64,000 bases of DNA from an uncultured Acetatifactor sp. (GCA_934433135.1 CAKRZO010000020.1:4247-68246), one strand, 5' to 3'; numbered from the stretch's first letter, positions 40,903 through 49,044 are shown. A program made the numbers and translations. The notes: generated by a model from the sequence alone, not told the origin.

Positions 40903-43143
40903 ATGCAGTATGTGAGCAGCGAATACAAGGCGGCCATGAAGCAGGCAGCCAGGAATAAATCATATATGAGAATAAGCCTGGGCCTGATCAACCAGGCAGC
41001 CCAAACAGCAGCAGAAGTGCAGAGCGGAGGCTTCACCTATTTCTCAGACCTGATCAAACCGCTGAGCAGCGAATCTGTGAGCAAAGTGTATGCCACATTT
41101 GAGAATGATTTTTCCAAGGTGGATCGGAGTATGTACTTCCTGCCAAGGGAGGGCTCAGGAAAGAGCTTTTATAACTCCGGCATCATCACAGAGGAGCTGT
41201 GCGGTCAGGGGGGGCAGCCTGCTGTGCTGATCGAATTTAACACAGCGGATCCGGTGGATATAAAGGGCCTCACCCTGGAATTTGGGGATGCATACCCGGT
41301 GAAGTTTATGGTGCAGACGGACGAGGGAGAATTTGAGTATGAGAATGGATCCTCTTCATTCAAAACAGAGGAAACCTTCAACAATACAACCTTTATGCGG
41401 ATAGTACCAACAGAGATGAAGAATGGGATTGCCCGATTCAGGATATACAATATCACCTTTGGGATCGGCATCACATTTGAGAATGAAAAGATTGTGAGTG
41501 CGGAGCTGAAGAGCACCCTCTCACCAATATCAGAAAGCCTGCCAAGCATTGATTTTAATGTAACCATAGAGAATATGGATAAGTATTACAATGTGGATAA
41601 TGATGATAGTGCCATCAACTACATGGAAACCGGGCAGGAGATGGAAGTGTATTATGGATACACCCTGAACAATGGCAGCATTGAATGGGTAAAAGGTGCC
41701 ACACTGTATATGCAGGAGTGGAGTGCAGATGATAAACTGGCCAAATTTGGTGCGGTGGATCTGTTTGAATATATGCAGGATGATTATAAAAGGGGCCAAT
41801 ACCGGCCCGAAGGCATCACCCTCTATGATTTGGCTGTGGATGTGTTCGCAGATGCAGGAATCAGTGAGGATGCATATTGGATTGATCCATACCTGAAGAA
41901 GGTGGTGGTATATAACCCACTGCCAATGGTGAAGCACAAGGAATGCCTTCAGCTCATTGCCAATGCAGGCAGAAGTGTGGTGATGCAGAACAGAGATGGC
42001 ATCATCGTGCTGAAATCATCATTTGAGCCTGAGAAGGCTGTGGAAGCCAACCAGGTGGCCGAATATGGGGATGTGCAGTGCCTCCTTCAGGAGGAAGCAT
42101 ATTCTGAGTATGCGGCATTTGAAGAGGACTATGCCCAGGTGGGCGGTGGCCAATATTTCATGCCGAGAGGCAGCAACTATATGCAAGTGGGGTATGTGAG
42201 CGAATCCATCAGTGATGCAGAGGGATATTTTGAAGAAAATCCCATCATCACCCTGAGCATGGAGAGTGCATATACCTTTTACAATTTAACCCTGCTTTTT
42301 GGAAGCATTCAGCCGGTGGAGTTTGTGATCACAACCTACAACAACGGAACCAAGCTGAAGAGCTTCAAGAGCAAGAGCATCACAGAGCGAACAGTGGTGA
42401 GCTATGATTTTATAGACACCGACAAAATCACCATTGAATTCACGAAGGCCAAGCCCAACAACAGAATCCACCTGAGGAGGATCATATTTGGTGAAGAAAC
42501 AGATTATGAGCTCACATATGACGATCTGACAGCAACACCGAATGGAATCAAGTTGGAAAAAGTGAAGGAGCTGAGGCTGATCCGCACCATTTACGCAAAA
42601 GGAACAGAGCTGAAGGATCTCACAAGTGATGAAACAGTGTTGGCAGCAGGCCAGGAGGCAGAATTTGAGATTGATTTTGGCAATGCTGTGCATGGGCTCT
42701 CTGTGGTATGCCTGATTGATGATGTGGCCAAGGATTTTGGTGCAGTAATCATTGATAGCAGCTCATATTGGTGCCGGATCAGGATCACAAAACCTCCGGC
42801 AGTAGATACAAAGGTGGTGCTCACAGTTAGAGGCTATGAGTACAACATCAGCACCTCTCAGGAGGTGACAAAGCTCAACAATACCGGAAGCATCCAAACA
42901 TGGAACAATCCGCTGATCAGCTCAGCAGAGGATGCCAGGGCATTGGTGGAATGGGTTGGAGAGTATTACAAGGGCGGCAATCAGTATGAGCTCAAATACA
43001 GAGGAGATCCCATCCTGGATTGTAATGATCTCACCTATTTTGAGAGCCAGTATGTGGCAGATCTGATTGTGAGATTGGAAGAGGTGGGCCTGAATTTTGC
43101 AGGAAGCCTGAGCGGAACATTGGTGGCAAGGAGGAAAATATAA
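40903..43143 (+). CDS. Large distal tail protein
   Basis: 746 residues. Two internal copies of a discoidin-like or carbohydrate-module-like stretch are seen: FSKVDRSMYFLPREGSGKSFYNSGIITEEL (about 60-195) and YAQVGGGQYFMPRGSNYMQVGYVSESI (about 405-530). The middle and C-terminus (SISTSQEVTKLNN-like, DLIVRLEEVGLNF) resemble baseplate hub proteins. It probably forms the tail tip and may contact the host surface. Confidence 0.75.
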   Translation: MQYVSSEYKAAMKQAARNKSYMRISLGLINQAAQTAAEVQSGGFTYFSDLIKPLSSESVSKVYATFENDFSKVDRSMYFLPREGSGKSFYNSGIITEELCGQGGQPAVLIEFNTADPVDIKGLTLEFGDAYPVKFMVQTDEGEFEYENGSSSFKTEETFNNTTFMRIVPTEMKNGIARFRIYNITFGIGITFENEKIVSAELKSTLSPISESLPSIDFNVTIENMDKYYNVDNDDSAINYMETGQEMEVYYGYTLNNGSIEWVKGATLYMQEWSADDKLAKFGAVDLFEYMQDDYKRGQYRPEGITLYDLAVDVFADAGISEDAYWIDPYLKKVVVYNPLPMVKHKECLQLIANAGRSVVMQNRDGIIVLKSSFEPEKAVEANQVAEYGDVQCLLQEEAYSEYAAFEEDYAQVGGGQYFMPRGSNYMQVGYVSESISDAEGYFEENPIITLSMESAYTFYNLTLLFGSIQPVEFVITTYNNGTKLKSFKSKSITERTVVSYDFIDTDKITIEFTKAKPNNRIHLRRIIFGEETDYELTYDDLTATPNGIKLEKVKELRLIRTIYAKGTELKDLTSDETVLAAGQEAEFEIDFGNAVHGLSVVCLIDDVAKDFGAVIIDSSSYWCRIRITKPPAVDTKVVLTVRGYEYNISTSQEVTKLNNTGSIQTWNNPLISSAEDARALVEWVGEYYKGGNQYELKYRGDPILDCNDLTYFESQYVADLIVRLEEVGLNFAGSLSGTLVARRKI

Positions 43144-43700
43144 TGCAATGGATTGAACCCAAAACAGATTGGGCAACCCGAAGGGATGAAAATGGGAAGT
43201 ATGCCGGTGATTATTTCAACATTGTGGACTATAACCGCATAAAGAACAATATTGAATTCCTGGGAGCGGTGGCCCGGCAGTTTTGGCCGGTATTTGTGAG
43301 AGCCATGCCGGATCGAAACTATGAAGAGTATCCCTATGCGGATGAAATCAACACCCTGGCAGATAACCTGGAAGCAATCAATGCCTTTGTGGGCTGCGAG
43401 ATTGGGCAGAAAACAGTGTATTCAGATAATGGTGCATTTATTGGATATGAGGATCTGAACCGCCTGGAATCGGCCTGCCTGAAGCTCTATGAGACAATGT
43501 GGAACCTTTACACAAGGCCGGTGAAGCTGCCAATTAGATTGGGCTCTCAGTATTATGCACTGAAAAATCCGAGGATTCCACCGAAAAAAACCAGGCTGCC
43601 TCTCCGGTTGGGCATCCGCTTTGGTGGCACATACTATCCGCATGAGATGCCAAGCATTCCTCATGTGGAAACGAAACATAAGAAACTGCCAATGAGATAG
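43143..43700 (+). CDS. Tail fibre-associated protein
   Basis: 185 residues, overlapping the previous gene by one base. WIEPKTDWATRRDENGKYAGDYFNIVDYNRIKNNIEFL is a motif seen at the N-terminus of many Gram-positive phage tail-fibre proteins. The basic C-terminus has two repeats (LPIRLGSQYYALKNPRIP and LPLRLGIRFGGTYYPHEMPSIP). Confidence 0.65.
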   Translation: MQWIEPKTDWATRRDENGKYAGDYFNIVDYNRIKNNIEFLGAVARQFWPVFVRAMPDRNYEEYPYADEINTLADNLEAINAFVGCEIGQKTVYSDNGAFIGYEDLNRLESACLKLYETMWNLYTRPVKLPIRLGSQYYALKNPRIPPKKTRLPLRLGIRFGGTYYPHEMPSIPHVETKHKKLPMR

Positions 43701-43743
43701 GGATCTGAGTATTTCCCATTCAAGAAATAGGAGGAAAAGTGAA

Positions 43744-44703
43744 ATGTCAATATTGAAAACAGATTATAAGGATGATGTGATCAATACCGAGCTTGCCGCT
43801 GATCGTAAATTTGGAGAAGTGGCCAACGAGGATGGCACATTTAGTTACAATGATGTGACACCATACACCCAGGAAGGTGATGAGTATGGTGCAAAAGAGA
43901 TCAACCATGAGAATATGCATACCAACTATGCTATTGAGGCAGCGGATCACACCTATCAGGGAGCGAATCTCACTGTGAGATTCGCTGAGGAAATTACAAG
44001 ATATGCAAACCCATGGAGATGGATCAAGGCCCGAATTGCAGCAGCGAACTTTGATGGCCTGCATATCGGTGACTATATCCCGATCTATATGGGAAATTAT
44101 CTGATCAAAATGCAGATTGCCGGTATGGATACATACTACAAGACCACAGGACAGCAGTTAGGGCACCATATTGACTGGATTTCAAAAGATTGTTACCCGG
44201 ACACAGTAAAGTGGTTTACTTCAAACAACAACAACGGAACCTCAACGGATCCGGCACCATACATGAAATCCACAGTAAAATCATTCCTGGATGGATTGGT
44301 GGCGAAACTTCCGGCAGAAGTGCAGGAAGTAATCAGCTCCAAGAGATTCCTTTTGGAGAGCAGATATTCTGCTTCAGGAACACTCACAGATTCAACCGGA
44401 TGGGCATGGGGAGATTTGGGCAAATTATGGATCCCTTCAGAGTATGAAGTGTTTGGATCCATAATTTGGGCAACAAAGCCTCATGGATCCGGCCAGGCTG
44501 TGCAGTATCCTATTTTTGCAAATAACTGGCTCAACCGCATCAAAGGGGCCGGTAACGGAGGAAGCCGGGTCAACTGGGGGCTCTTGTCTGTGTGCGGCGG
44601 CAACTCTACCCATGCCTGCCATGTCGGCAGCGATGGCGCTGCCAACTGCAGCAGCTGCTCCTTTATTTTTCGGGTGCCGGTCTGCTTCCGGATCACAGAA
44701 TAA
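43744..44703 (+). CDS. Variable tail protein, DGR target 2
   Basis: 319 residues. The N-terminal 170 residues form a phage tail-associated part. The C-terminal domain (LWIPSEYEVFG, NGGSRVNWGLLSVCGGNST, FRVPVCFRITE) is the DUF6273/lectin-like fold shared with the gene at 20924. The last 49 codons are variable repeat VR2. The location behind tail-tip genes and before the avd/RT remnant is classical for a receptor-binding DGR target. Confidence 0.82.
   Translation: MSILKTDYKDDVINTELAADRKFGEVANEDGTFSYNDVTPYTQEGDEYGAKEINHENMHTNYAIEAADHTYQGANLTVRFAEEITRYANPWRWIKARIAAANFDGLHIGDYIPIYMGNYLIKMQIAGMDTYYKTTGQQLGHHIDWISKDCYPDTVKWFTSNNNNGTSTDPAPYMKSTVKSFLDGLVAKLPAEVQEVISSKRFLLESRYSASGTLTDSTGWAWGDLGKLWIPSEYEVFGSIIWATKPHGSGQAVQYPIFANNWLNRIKGAGNGGSRVNWGLLSVCGGNSTHACHVGSDGAANCSSCSFIFRVPVCFRITE
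44557..44703 (+). repeat. Variable repeat VR2
   Basis: Gap-free homologue of VR1 (21404-21550), ending at the stop codon. Variable codons include TGC, CAT, CAT, AGC, GAT, GCT, AAC, TGC, AGC, AGC. No third copy that could be the template repeat is found in the window. Confidence 0.75.
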
Positions 44704-44712
44704 TCAACCACA

Positions 44713-44738
44713 ATCCCACCCCATCCCAGGGGTGGGAT
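44713..44738 (+). other. GC-rich hairpin behind VR2
   Basis: ATCCCACCCC-ATCCCA-GGGGTGGGAT, a perfect 10-bp stem with a 6-nt loop, 9 bases behind the stop. The spacing matches the hairpin behind VR1, though the stem sequence is different: the structure is conserved, the sequence is not. Confidence 0.65.
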
Positions 44739-44765
44739 ACTTTATGCAGAAAATGAGGTGAAAAA

Positions 44766-45500
44766 ATGAGCGTACTTTCCAGGCTAAGAGGGCAATCACA
44801 GATGGAAGTATTTCAGTTAGCGGAGGAAATAAGAACTGAGGCCACAAGGCTTGTGTGGAATACCAATGTGGTGCCAAAAGGTTGGAGAGATATATTTGCA
44901 AAACCAATGTGCAAGCTATGCCAAGAGCTCCATCACCATATCAGAGAAGCTAATTCCATCAGATGCTATACAGAGGAAAAGGTGAGAATCAGGAAAGAAG
45001 AGGTACAGAAGGCAATAGGAGTGCTGAGGGATATGTATGATCTCATCAATTACATTGCCACAACCCTTCCGGTGGATTGGAATAAATTTGATAAAATGCT
45101 CACTTTGATGCTGAAGGAAGAGAAAAAGCTGAAGAAAATACTGGAAGAAATCAGAGGAATATATGCATCATTGGGCATCAGGCTCAATGAGAAGAAAACC
45201 AAGATTGTGAAACTTAGCAGAGGATTCACATTCCTCAAAACCCATTTCATTCTCACCGATACTGGCAAAGTTGTGAAAAGAATTTGCCGGGAATCAGTGA
45301 CCAGGGAGAGGAGAAAACTGAAGAAATTTGCCAAACTGAATGAGCGAGGTGAAATGAGCTTTGCACAGATCAGGGAGGCATACAACTCATGGAGAGGCTA
45401 TGCATCACAAAAGGATGCATACAAAACCATCAGGAATATGGATGCCCTATTTAATAGGCTATTCATAAAAAAATGGGTATATATCCCACAAGAAGCCTAA
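44766..45500 (+). pseudogene. Avd-reverse transcriptase fusion, remnant of a diversity-generating retroelement
   Basis: 244 residues in one frame. Residues 1 to about 125 are Avd-like: VLSRLRGQS, PKGWRDIF, REANSIRCYTEEKVRIRKEEVQKAIGVL. From about 130 the sequence is the end of a DGR reverse transcriptase: LNEKKTKIVKLSRGFTFLKTHF, CRESVTRERRKLKKF, SWRGYASQKDAYKTIRNMDALF. The palm with the YxDD active site is absent. The usual order avd-TR-RT implies one in-frame deletion removing the avd end, the template repeat and most of RT. It cannot reverse transcribe on its own. Confidence 0.8.
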
Positions 45501-45515
45501 AAGGAGGAAAAGAAC

Positions 45516-45728
45516 ATGAGCAACACAACAATGACAAGAGAGCAGATTGAGGAGGAAATCAGAAACCTGGATCAGCTTATGAGAGCCAATGACTACATTG
45601 GCACCAAGATTGCAATGGGCAGAGCTACCAAGGAAGAGTATGCTGAAGAAATTGCAAAATCTGAAGAGTGGGCCGAGAGAAAGAATGAGCTTCAGGCCAT
45701 GTTGGATGAGATGAATGCGGAAGAATAA
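45516..45728 (+). CDS. Small helical phage protein
   Basis: 70 residues, acidic coiled coil (TREQIEEEIRNLDQLMRANDYIGTKIAMGRATKEEYAEEI...), good AAGGAGG site. Its position behind the tail genes is like that of XkdX-type small proteins. Function unknown. Confidence 0.65.
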   Translation: MSNTTMTREQIEEEIRNLDQLMRANDYIGTKIAMGRATKEEYAEEIAKSEEWAERKNELQAMLDEMNAEE

Positions 45729-45984
45729 TTTTGTGTGCTCACATGAAGCACTGAAACACTGCAAGAGGACAATGAAAAAGTGCAGCCCGGATTGCAAGGA
45801 ATATGGAAACTGTGGGGAATGTGGAAATTATCGCATTCCATATAGCCAGGATCCTTGCCGGAGCTGTGCTTTTTGCGTATTAAGGGGCCAAACAATCACC
45901 AGGAAGGAGAAAAGCAGGAGTGAGCATAGGAGAAATTATTGCAGCAGCATCAGCCGGGGTGCTTTGTTTGGGCACGTTCATTGA
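45715..45984 (+). CDS. Cysteine-rich small protein
   Basis: 89 codons with 11 Cys, most in the first 60 (CKRTMKKCSPDCKEYGNCGECGNYRIPYSQDPCRSCAFC), suggesting zinc binding. The last 22 codons overlap the next gene and look like frame shadow, so the 3' end is doubtful. The start overlaps the previous gene. Confidence 0.5.
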   Translation: MRKNNFVCSHEALKHCKRTMKKCSPDCKEYGNCGECGNYRIPYSQDPCRSCAFCVLRGQTITRKEKSRSEHRRNYCSSISRGALFGHVH

Positions 45985-46360
45985 AGTATCCAAGATCAAG
46001 ATCAACCCATGGAGCAGCCTCTTCAAATGGATTGGGAATTGCCTGATGGCTGATGTGAAAGCAGAAATCAAAGAAGTGAAGGAGGAGCAGAAGGAGCTTG
46101 CCAAGAGGCAGGATGAGCTTGCAAAGCAGAGGGCCATTGATGCAGCAGACCGGATCAAGGCAGAGATCTTCAGCTTTTACAATGAATGTCAAAAAGGGCA
46201 GCGGCACTCAGAGGCAGAATTCAATCACATCATTCAGCAGAACAAAAAGTATGAGGATCTGATCGAGGAAACCGGAGAGGAAAATGGGGTGTACACAGTA
46301 GAGTACAAGTACATCCTGGGAATCTATGAGAAATGCCAAAGAGAAAAAGATTTTTTGTAG
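45920..46360 (+). CDS. Membrane-anchored coiled-coil phage protein
   Basis: 146 residues from GTG behind AAGGAG. One N-terminal helix (IGEIIAAASAGVLCLGTFIEV) and a long coiled coil (VKAEIKEVKEEQKELAKRQDELAKQR). Proteins of this build stand between tail and lysis genes in many Clostridia phages. Function unknown. Confidence 0.7.
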   Translation: MSIGEIIAAASAGVLCLGTFIEVSKIKINPWSSLFKWIGNCLMADVKAEIKEVKEEQKELAKRQDELAKQRAIDAADRIKAEIFSFYNECQKGQRHSEAEFNHIIQQNKKYEDLIEETGEENGVYTVEYKYILGIYEKCQREKDFL

Positions 46361-46372
46361 GAGGGCGGAGAA

Positions 46373-46771
46373 GTGACGGAGAGAGAACTCAAAAAGCACA
46401 GAAGAAAGCTCCGGGAGATCGAAGCGGCAGGAGAGAGAAAACTCCTGAGAGATGAGCTGAAGAAGAAAAAGGCCAAGTATTGGCCCAAAAAGAAGTGGCC
46501 GAGCACAGCAAAGTTGGCCATGGCATACATATTTGCATCCTGCACAGCGGTGCAGATCTATTCCATGGCAGCCATGTGGCACTTTGCGGATCTGTCTGCA
46601 TTGTACAGCCTGATCGGGGCCACAGTGGGGGAAGTGATTTCATACTGTGCGTATGCGGCGAAATCGGCCAAGGAAAACACCAAGGGAGGGATTGTGCATG
46701 ATATGGCCATGAAATCCCAGGAAGGGGCCACAGAGCCCCAAGAAACAGCCTCAGAGGAGGCCAAAGGATAA
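46373..46771 (+). CDS. Holin-like membrane protein
   Basis: 132 residues from GTG. The first 45 residues are very basic and charged; two hydrophobic helices lie at about 46-66 and 74-96 (LAMAYIFASCTAVQIYSMAAMW, LYSLIGATVGEVISYCAYAA). Location before the LLH holin suggests a lysis role. Confidence 0.6.
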   Translation: MTERELKKHRRKLREIEAAGERKLLRDELKKKKAKYWPKKKWPSTAKLAMAYIFASCTAVQIYSMAAMWHFADLSALYSLIGATVGEVISYCAYAAKSAKENTKGGIVHDMAMKSQEGATEPQETASEEAKG

Positions 46772-46785
46772 GGAGGAATTGAAAG

Positions 46786-47103
46786 ATGGATGATTTATTG
46801 TTTAACATTATCAAATTATTGGTGATTATCGTGATCACCGCCTTTATGAGATACGGAATCCCACTGGTGAAGCAGATCATTGAGAGCTCCAAGCTCAGCG
46901 GTGTGATGAAATGGGTTGGAATTGCGGTGAAAGCGGCAGAGCAGACCATCAAAGAATCCGGGGCCGGAGCTGAGAAAAAGGCCATTGTAACAAAATTACT
47001 GAAGGAGATCCTCACTGCAAAGAATATCTCCATTTCTGATGATCAGCTTGATAAATTGATTGAGGCTGCTGTGTTCGCCATGAATAACAGCAAGGAGGAA
47101 TGA
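46786..47103 (+). CDS. Phage holin, LLH family
   Basis: 105 residues. One N-terminal membrane helix (LFNIIKLLVIIVITAFMRYGIPLV), then an amphipathic helical part (KWVGIAVKAAEQTIKESGAGAEKKAIVTKLL), typical for LLH holins, which release endolysin at lysis. Confidence 0.85.
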   Translation: MDDLLFNIIKLLVIIVITAFMRYGIPLVKQIIESSKLSGVMKWVGIAVKAAEQTIKESGAGAEKKAIVTKLLKEILTAKNISISDDQLDKLIEAAVFAMNNSKEE

Positions 47104-47105
47104 CC

Positions 47106-47387
47106 ATGTGGAAAGTGTTGGCCATTATCTATGCAGTAGTGGCGGCAATCGTTTTTATGTTTATGATGGTGCTTCTTTGCCAAGCATGGAAGGAAACGAG
47201 ATATGAGGAGCAGATGATGGATGAATACCCGGAGAGTGCAGCCTCAGGAGTTTTAGCAATATCTGTGCTTTTTCTTACAAGCATTATCATGGCAGCACTG
47301 TGGCCATTGTGCCCGGTGATTCTGATCGGAGTGTTAGTGTTGGATAAAATTCAGAGAAAGAAAGACGAACAAAAGGAGGGATTGTGA
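47106..47387 (+). CDS. Two-helix membrane protein in the lysis cassette
   Basis: 93 residues with helices at about 3-25 and 48-75. The start at 47106 is better spaced from AAGGAGG than ATG 47100. It could be a second holin or antiholin. Confidence 0.6.
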   Translation: MWKVLAIIYAVVAAIVFMFMMVLLCQAWKETRYEEQMMDEYPESAASGVLAISVLFLTSIIMAALWPLCPVILIGVLVLDKIQRKKDEQKEGL

Positions 47388-48445
47388 TGGCAGTATTGAT
47401 TGGCCATGCAAGTATTGATGAAAATGGCAAAATCCAAGGAAGAACAGCCGGAGATCAGACCGGAAAAGAGATCTGCACAAGGAGTTGGTACAGCAAGCCA
47501 TGGAATGTATACCTGGAATGCCTGGATGATACCCTGGCAGAAAAGGCAGCAACATTCATGGAGCAGATCTGTGCAGATGCAGATTTTGGATATTCTCAAC
47601 CTAACAGATGGAAGGGGTACAACTCCATCATCAACAATGGCCGCAAGGTAGCAGGAGCAAAGGGTGATTTTGATTGCAGCTCCCTGGTGCTGAGCTGCTA
47701 CATCCTGGCAGGGTTATCCATTGCAGCAACCGGATACACCGGCAATATGAAGAGTATCCTGGTGGGCACCGGCAAATTCAAGGCATACACTGATTCAGTA
47801 CACCTCACATCAGATGCCTATGCAAAAAGAGGAGGCATATATTTGCATGAAGGCTCCCATGTGGTGATGGCACTGAGCAATGGCAAGAATGCCTCTGAGA
47901 GCTCATCAGATGGCTCAGGATCCGCTCAAACGAGTGAAGGCAATAAAAAGTATGTGGGCCAGGGAATTGGCACCGCAACAGCCAAAACAAATATGCATGT
48001 GAGGGCAGGAAGTGACACCGACAGCAAGTCCATTGGTGGAGTAACCAATGGAGCCTCTGTGGAGGTATTGGAAAAGCTCAGCAATGGATGGCTCAAAATC
48101 GTATGGCCGGGAGCTGAATGTGGTTATGCATACACAAGCAACAGATCTGGGAAGTATTATACCTATGTGGCCAATAAGGAAGCGGGATTCGGCAATGCAT
48201 CCCTGAAGCCGGTGGCTGCAAAGAGTAAAGATGCATCACTGGCCGGAACATACACAACAACAGCCAACCTCAACCTGAGAGCAAAACCGGGTGTATTGAA
48301 GGCTGATAATGTGATCACTGTAATGGATAAAGGAGATAAGGTGAAAAACTATGGATACTACACCATGAAAAATGGTGTGAAGTGGTTATATGTAGCCTAT
48401 GGAAATTTAACCGGATATTGCAGTGAGGAATATCTCAAAAAATAA
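47387..48445 (+). CDS. Endolysin: NlpC/P60-type peptidoglycan amidohydrolase with two SH3 domains
   Basis: 352 residues. The catalytic part (1 to about 165) starts IGHASIDENGKIQGRTAGDQTGKEI and has the nucleophile in GDFDCSSLV (Cys near 104) and HVVMAL as the His region. After a Ser-rich linker come two bacterial SH3 modules (TKTNMHVRAGSDTDSKSIGG-like at about 205 and TTTANLNLRAKPG at about 290). It degrades the wall at lysis. GGAGGG precedes the ATG. Confidence 0.9.
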   Translation: MAVLIGHASIDENGKIQGRTAGDQTGKEICTRSWYSKPWNVYLECLDDTLAEKAATFMEQICADADFGYSQPNRWKGYNSIINNGRKVAGAKGDFDCSSLVLSCYILAGLSIAATGYTGNMKSILVGTGKFKAYTDSVHLTSDAYAKRGGIYLHEGSHVVMALSNGKNASESSSDGSGSAQTSEGNKKYVGQGIGTATAKTNMHVRAGSDTDSKSIGGVTNGASVEVLEKLSNGWLKIVWPGAECGYAYTSNRSGKYYTYVANKEAGFGNASLKPVAAKSKDASLAGTYTTTANLNLRAKPGVLKADNVITVMDKGDKVKNYGYYTMKNGVKWLYVAYGNLTGYCSEEYLKK

Positions 48446-48459
48446 GGAGGAAGAGAACA

Positions 48460-48708
48460 ATGGCAGAAACAAAAGCAACAGAACAGATCAAGGTATTGGC
48501 CGGAACATTCCCGGCAGCTCATGGTGATCAGGCAAGAAAGCTGGCCGGATCCTTAAAAGAGGCAAAAATGGAAGGCTTTGCAGTGAAGCCGGCCAAAGAT
48601 ATGCCTGGCTATATTCAGGTGATTGCTGAATGCAAGGATAAAGAGGAAGCAGAGGCCATGATCAAGCAGGCAGCAGGCAAGAAATTCAAGCTCTGCATTG
48701 CAAAATAA
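48460..48708 (+). CDS. SPOR-like domain protein at the prophage end
   Basis: 82 residues. IKVLAGTFPAAHGDQARKLAGSLKEAKMEGFAVKPAKDMPGYIQVIAECKDKEEAEAMIKQA has the beta-alpha-beta outline of SPOR domains, which bind denuded glycan. A free SPOR-like unit behind the endolysin could guide it or the wall. Good AAGGAGG site. Confidence 0.6.
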   Translation: MAETKATEQIKVLAGTFPAAHGDQARKLAGSLKEAKMEGFAVKPAKDMPGYIQVIAECKDKEEAEAMIKQAAGKKFKLCIAK

Positions 48709-48718
48709 GACACAAAAA

Positions 48719-48743
48719 AGAGGAGAGCATCAGCTCCCCTCCT
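48719..48743 (+). terminator. Hairpin ending the late operon
   Basis: AGAGGAGAGC-ATCA-GCTCCCCTCCT; imperfect stem without a strong T run. It is the last feature before the right prophage boundary. Confidence 0.45.
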
Positions 48744-48763
48744 GAAAATTCTGAGGTTATAGG

Positions 48764-48791
48764 TTGACAACATAGGCAAATGTGGTATAAT
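48764..48791 (+). promoter_or_regulatory. Strong promoter near the right prophage end
   Basis: TTGACA, 16-nt spacer, TATAAT. It would start a transcript just before the hairpin at 48803 and the terminator at 48844. If 48808-48827 is attR, this promoter belongs to the phage. Confidence 0.7.
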
Positions 48792-48802
48792 CTTCAAAGA
48801 AA

Positions 48803-48834
48803 ATGAGGTTCGGATACGGCACCGAATCCCTCAT
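48803..48834 (+). ncRNA. Possible short RNA: hairpin plus terminator
   Basis: AATGAGG-TTCGG and CCGAA-TC-CCTCATT pair as a 12-bp stem with a 2-nt bulge, about 12 bases behind a strong promoter, and a terminator follows. A transcript of about 85 bases without an ORF is implied. It does not match a riboswitch I know. The overlap with the candidate attR may be the real reason for the symmetry. Confidence 0.3.
48808..48827. other. Candidate attR of the prophage
   Basis: GTTCGGAT-ACGG-CACCGAAT. Joined with attL halves it gives two palindromes: host site ATTCGGTG...CACCGAAT and phage site GGTTCGGAT...ATCCGAAC. The spacers of the two sites (3 and 4 bases) do not show an identical central dinucleotide, which weakens the case. 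Confidence 0.4.
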
Positions 48835-48843
48835 TATAAAAAA

Positions 48844-48883
48844 GCGGAAGGCCTTGTTTTTGCCGGGTTTTCCGTTATTTTTT
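48844..48883 (+). terminator. Intrinsic terminator right of the prophage
   Basis: CGGAA-GGC...GCC...TTCCG followed by TTATTTTTTT. In the uninfected chromosome it would lie shortly behind tRNA-Lys and may be its terminator. Confidence 0.6.
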
Positions 48884-48888
48884 TGCAA

Positions 48889-49044
48889 CAGTTCAGTCAT
48901 ACATTTATGCGAACAGATTTCATGCTTGCATGAAAATCTGTTTGTGTAAATGTATGGACTTAGCGCCAAGTTTATGAGCAAAAACAGCTGCGAAGCAGCG
49001 GGGAGCGCTAAAAGCGCGGTTTTGCGAATGGCGCAGCTGAACTG
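48889..49044. mobile_element. MITE-like repeat, copy A
   Basis: Bounded by CAGTTCA and TGAACTG, perfect 7-bp inverted ends. The right part (48982-49034, with ACAGCTGCGAAGCAGCGGG and AAGCGCGGTTTTGCGAATGG) is nearly identical to copy B at 63702-63838 in opposite orientation. A nested hairpin of about 28-bp imperfect arms (48898-48956) is present only in this copy. No ORF inside. It lies directly before the MATE gene. Confidence 0.7.

Noticed and set aside
44766..45500. Retron reverse transcriptase or group II intron maturase
   Set aside because: No palm domain, no msr/msd or intron boundaries; the Avd-like N-terminus and adjacent variable repeat point to a DGR.
48803..48840. Guanidine-type riboswitch before the MATE gene
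   Set aside because: Only one hairpin has an ACGG-containing loop, the second hairpin does not, and the terminator plus a repeat element separate it from the gene.
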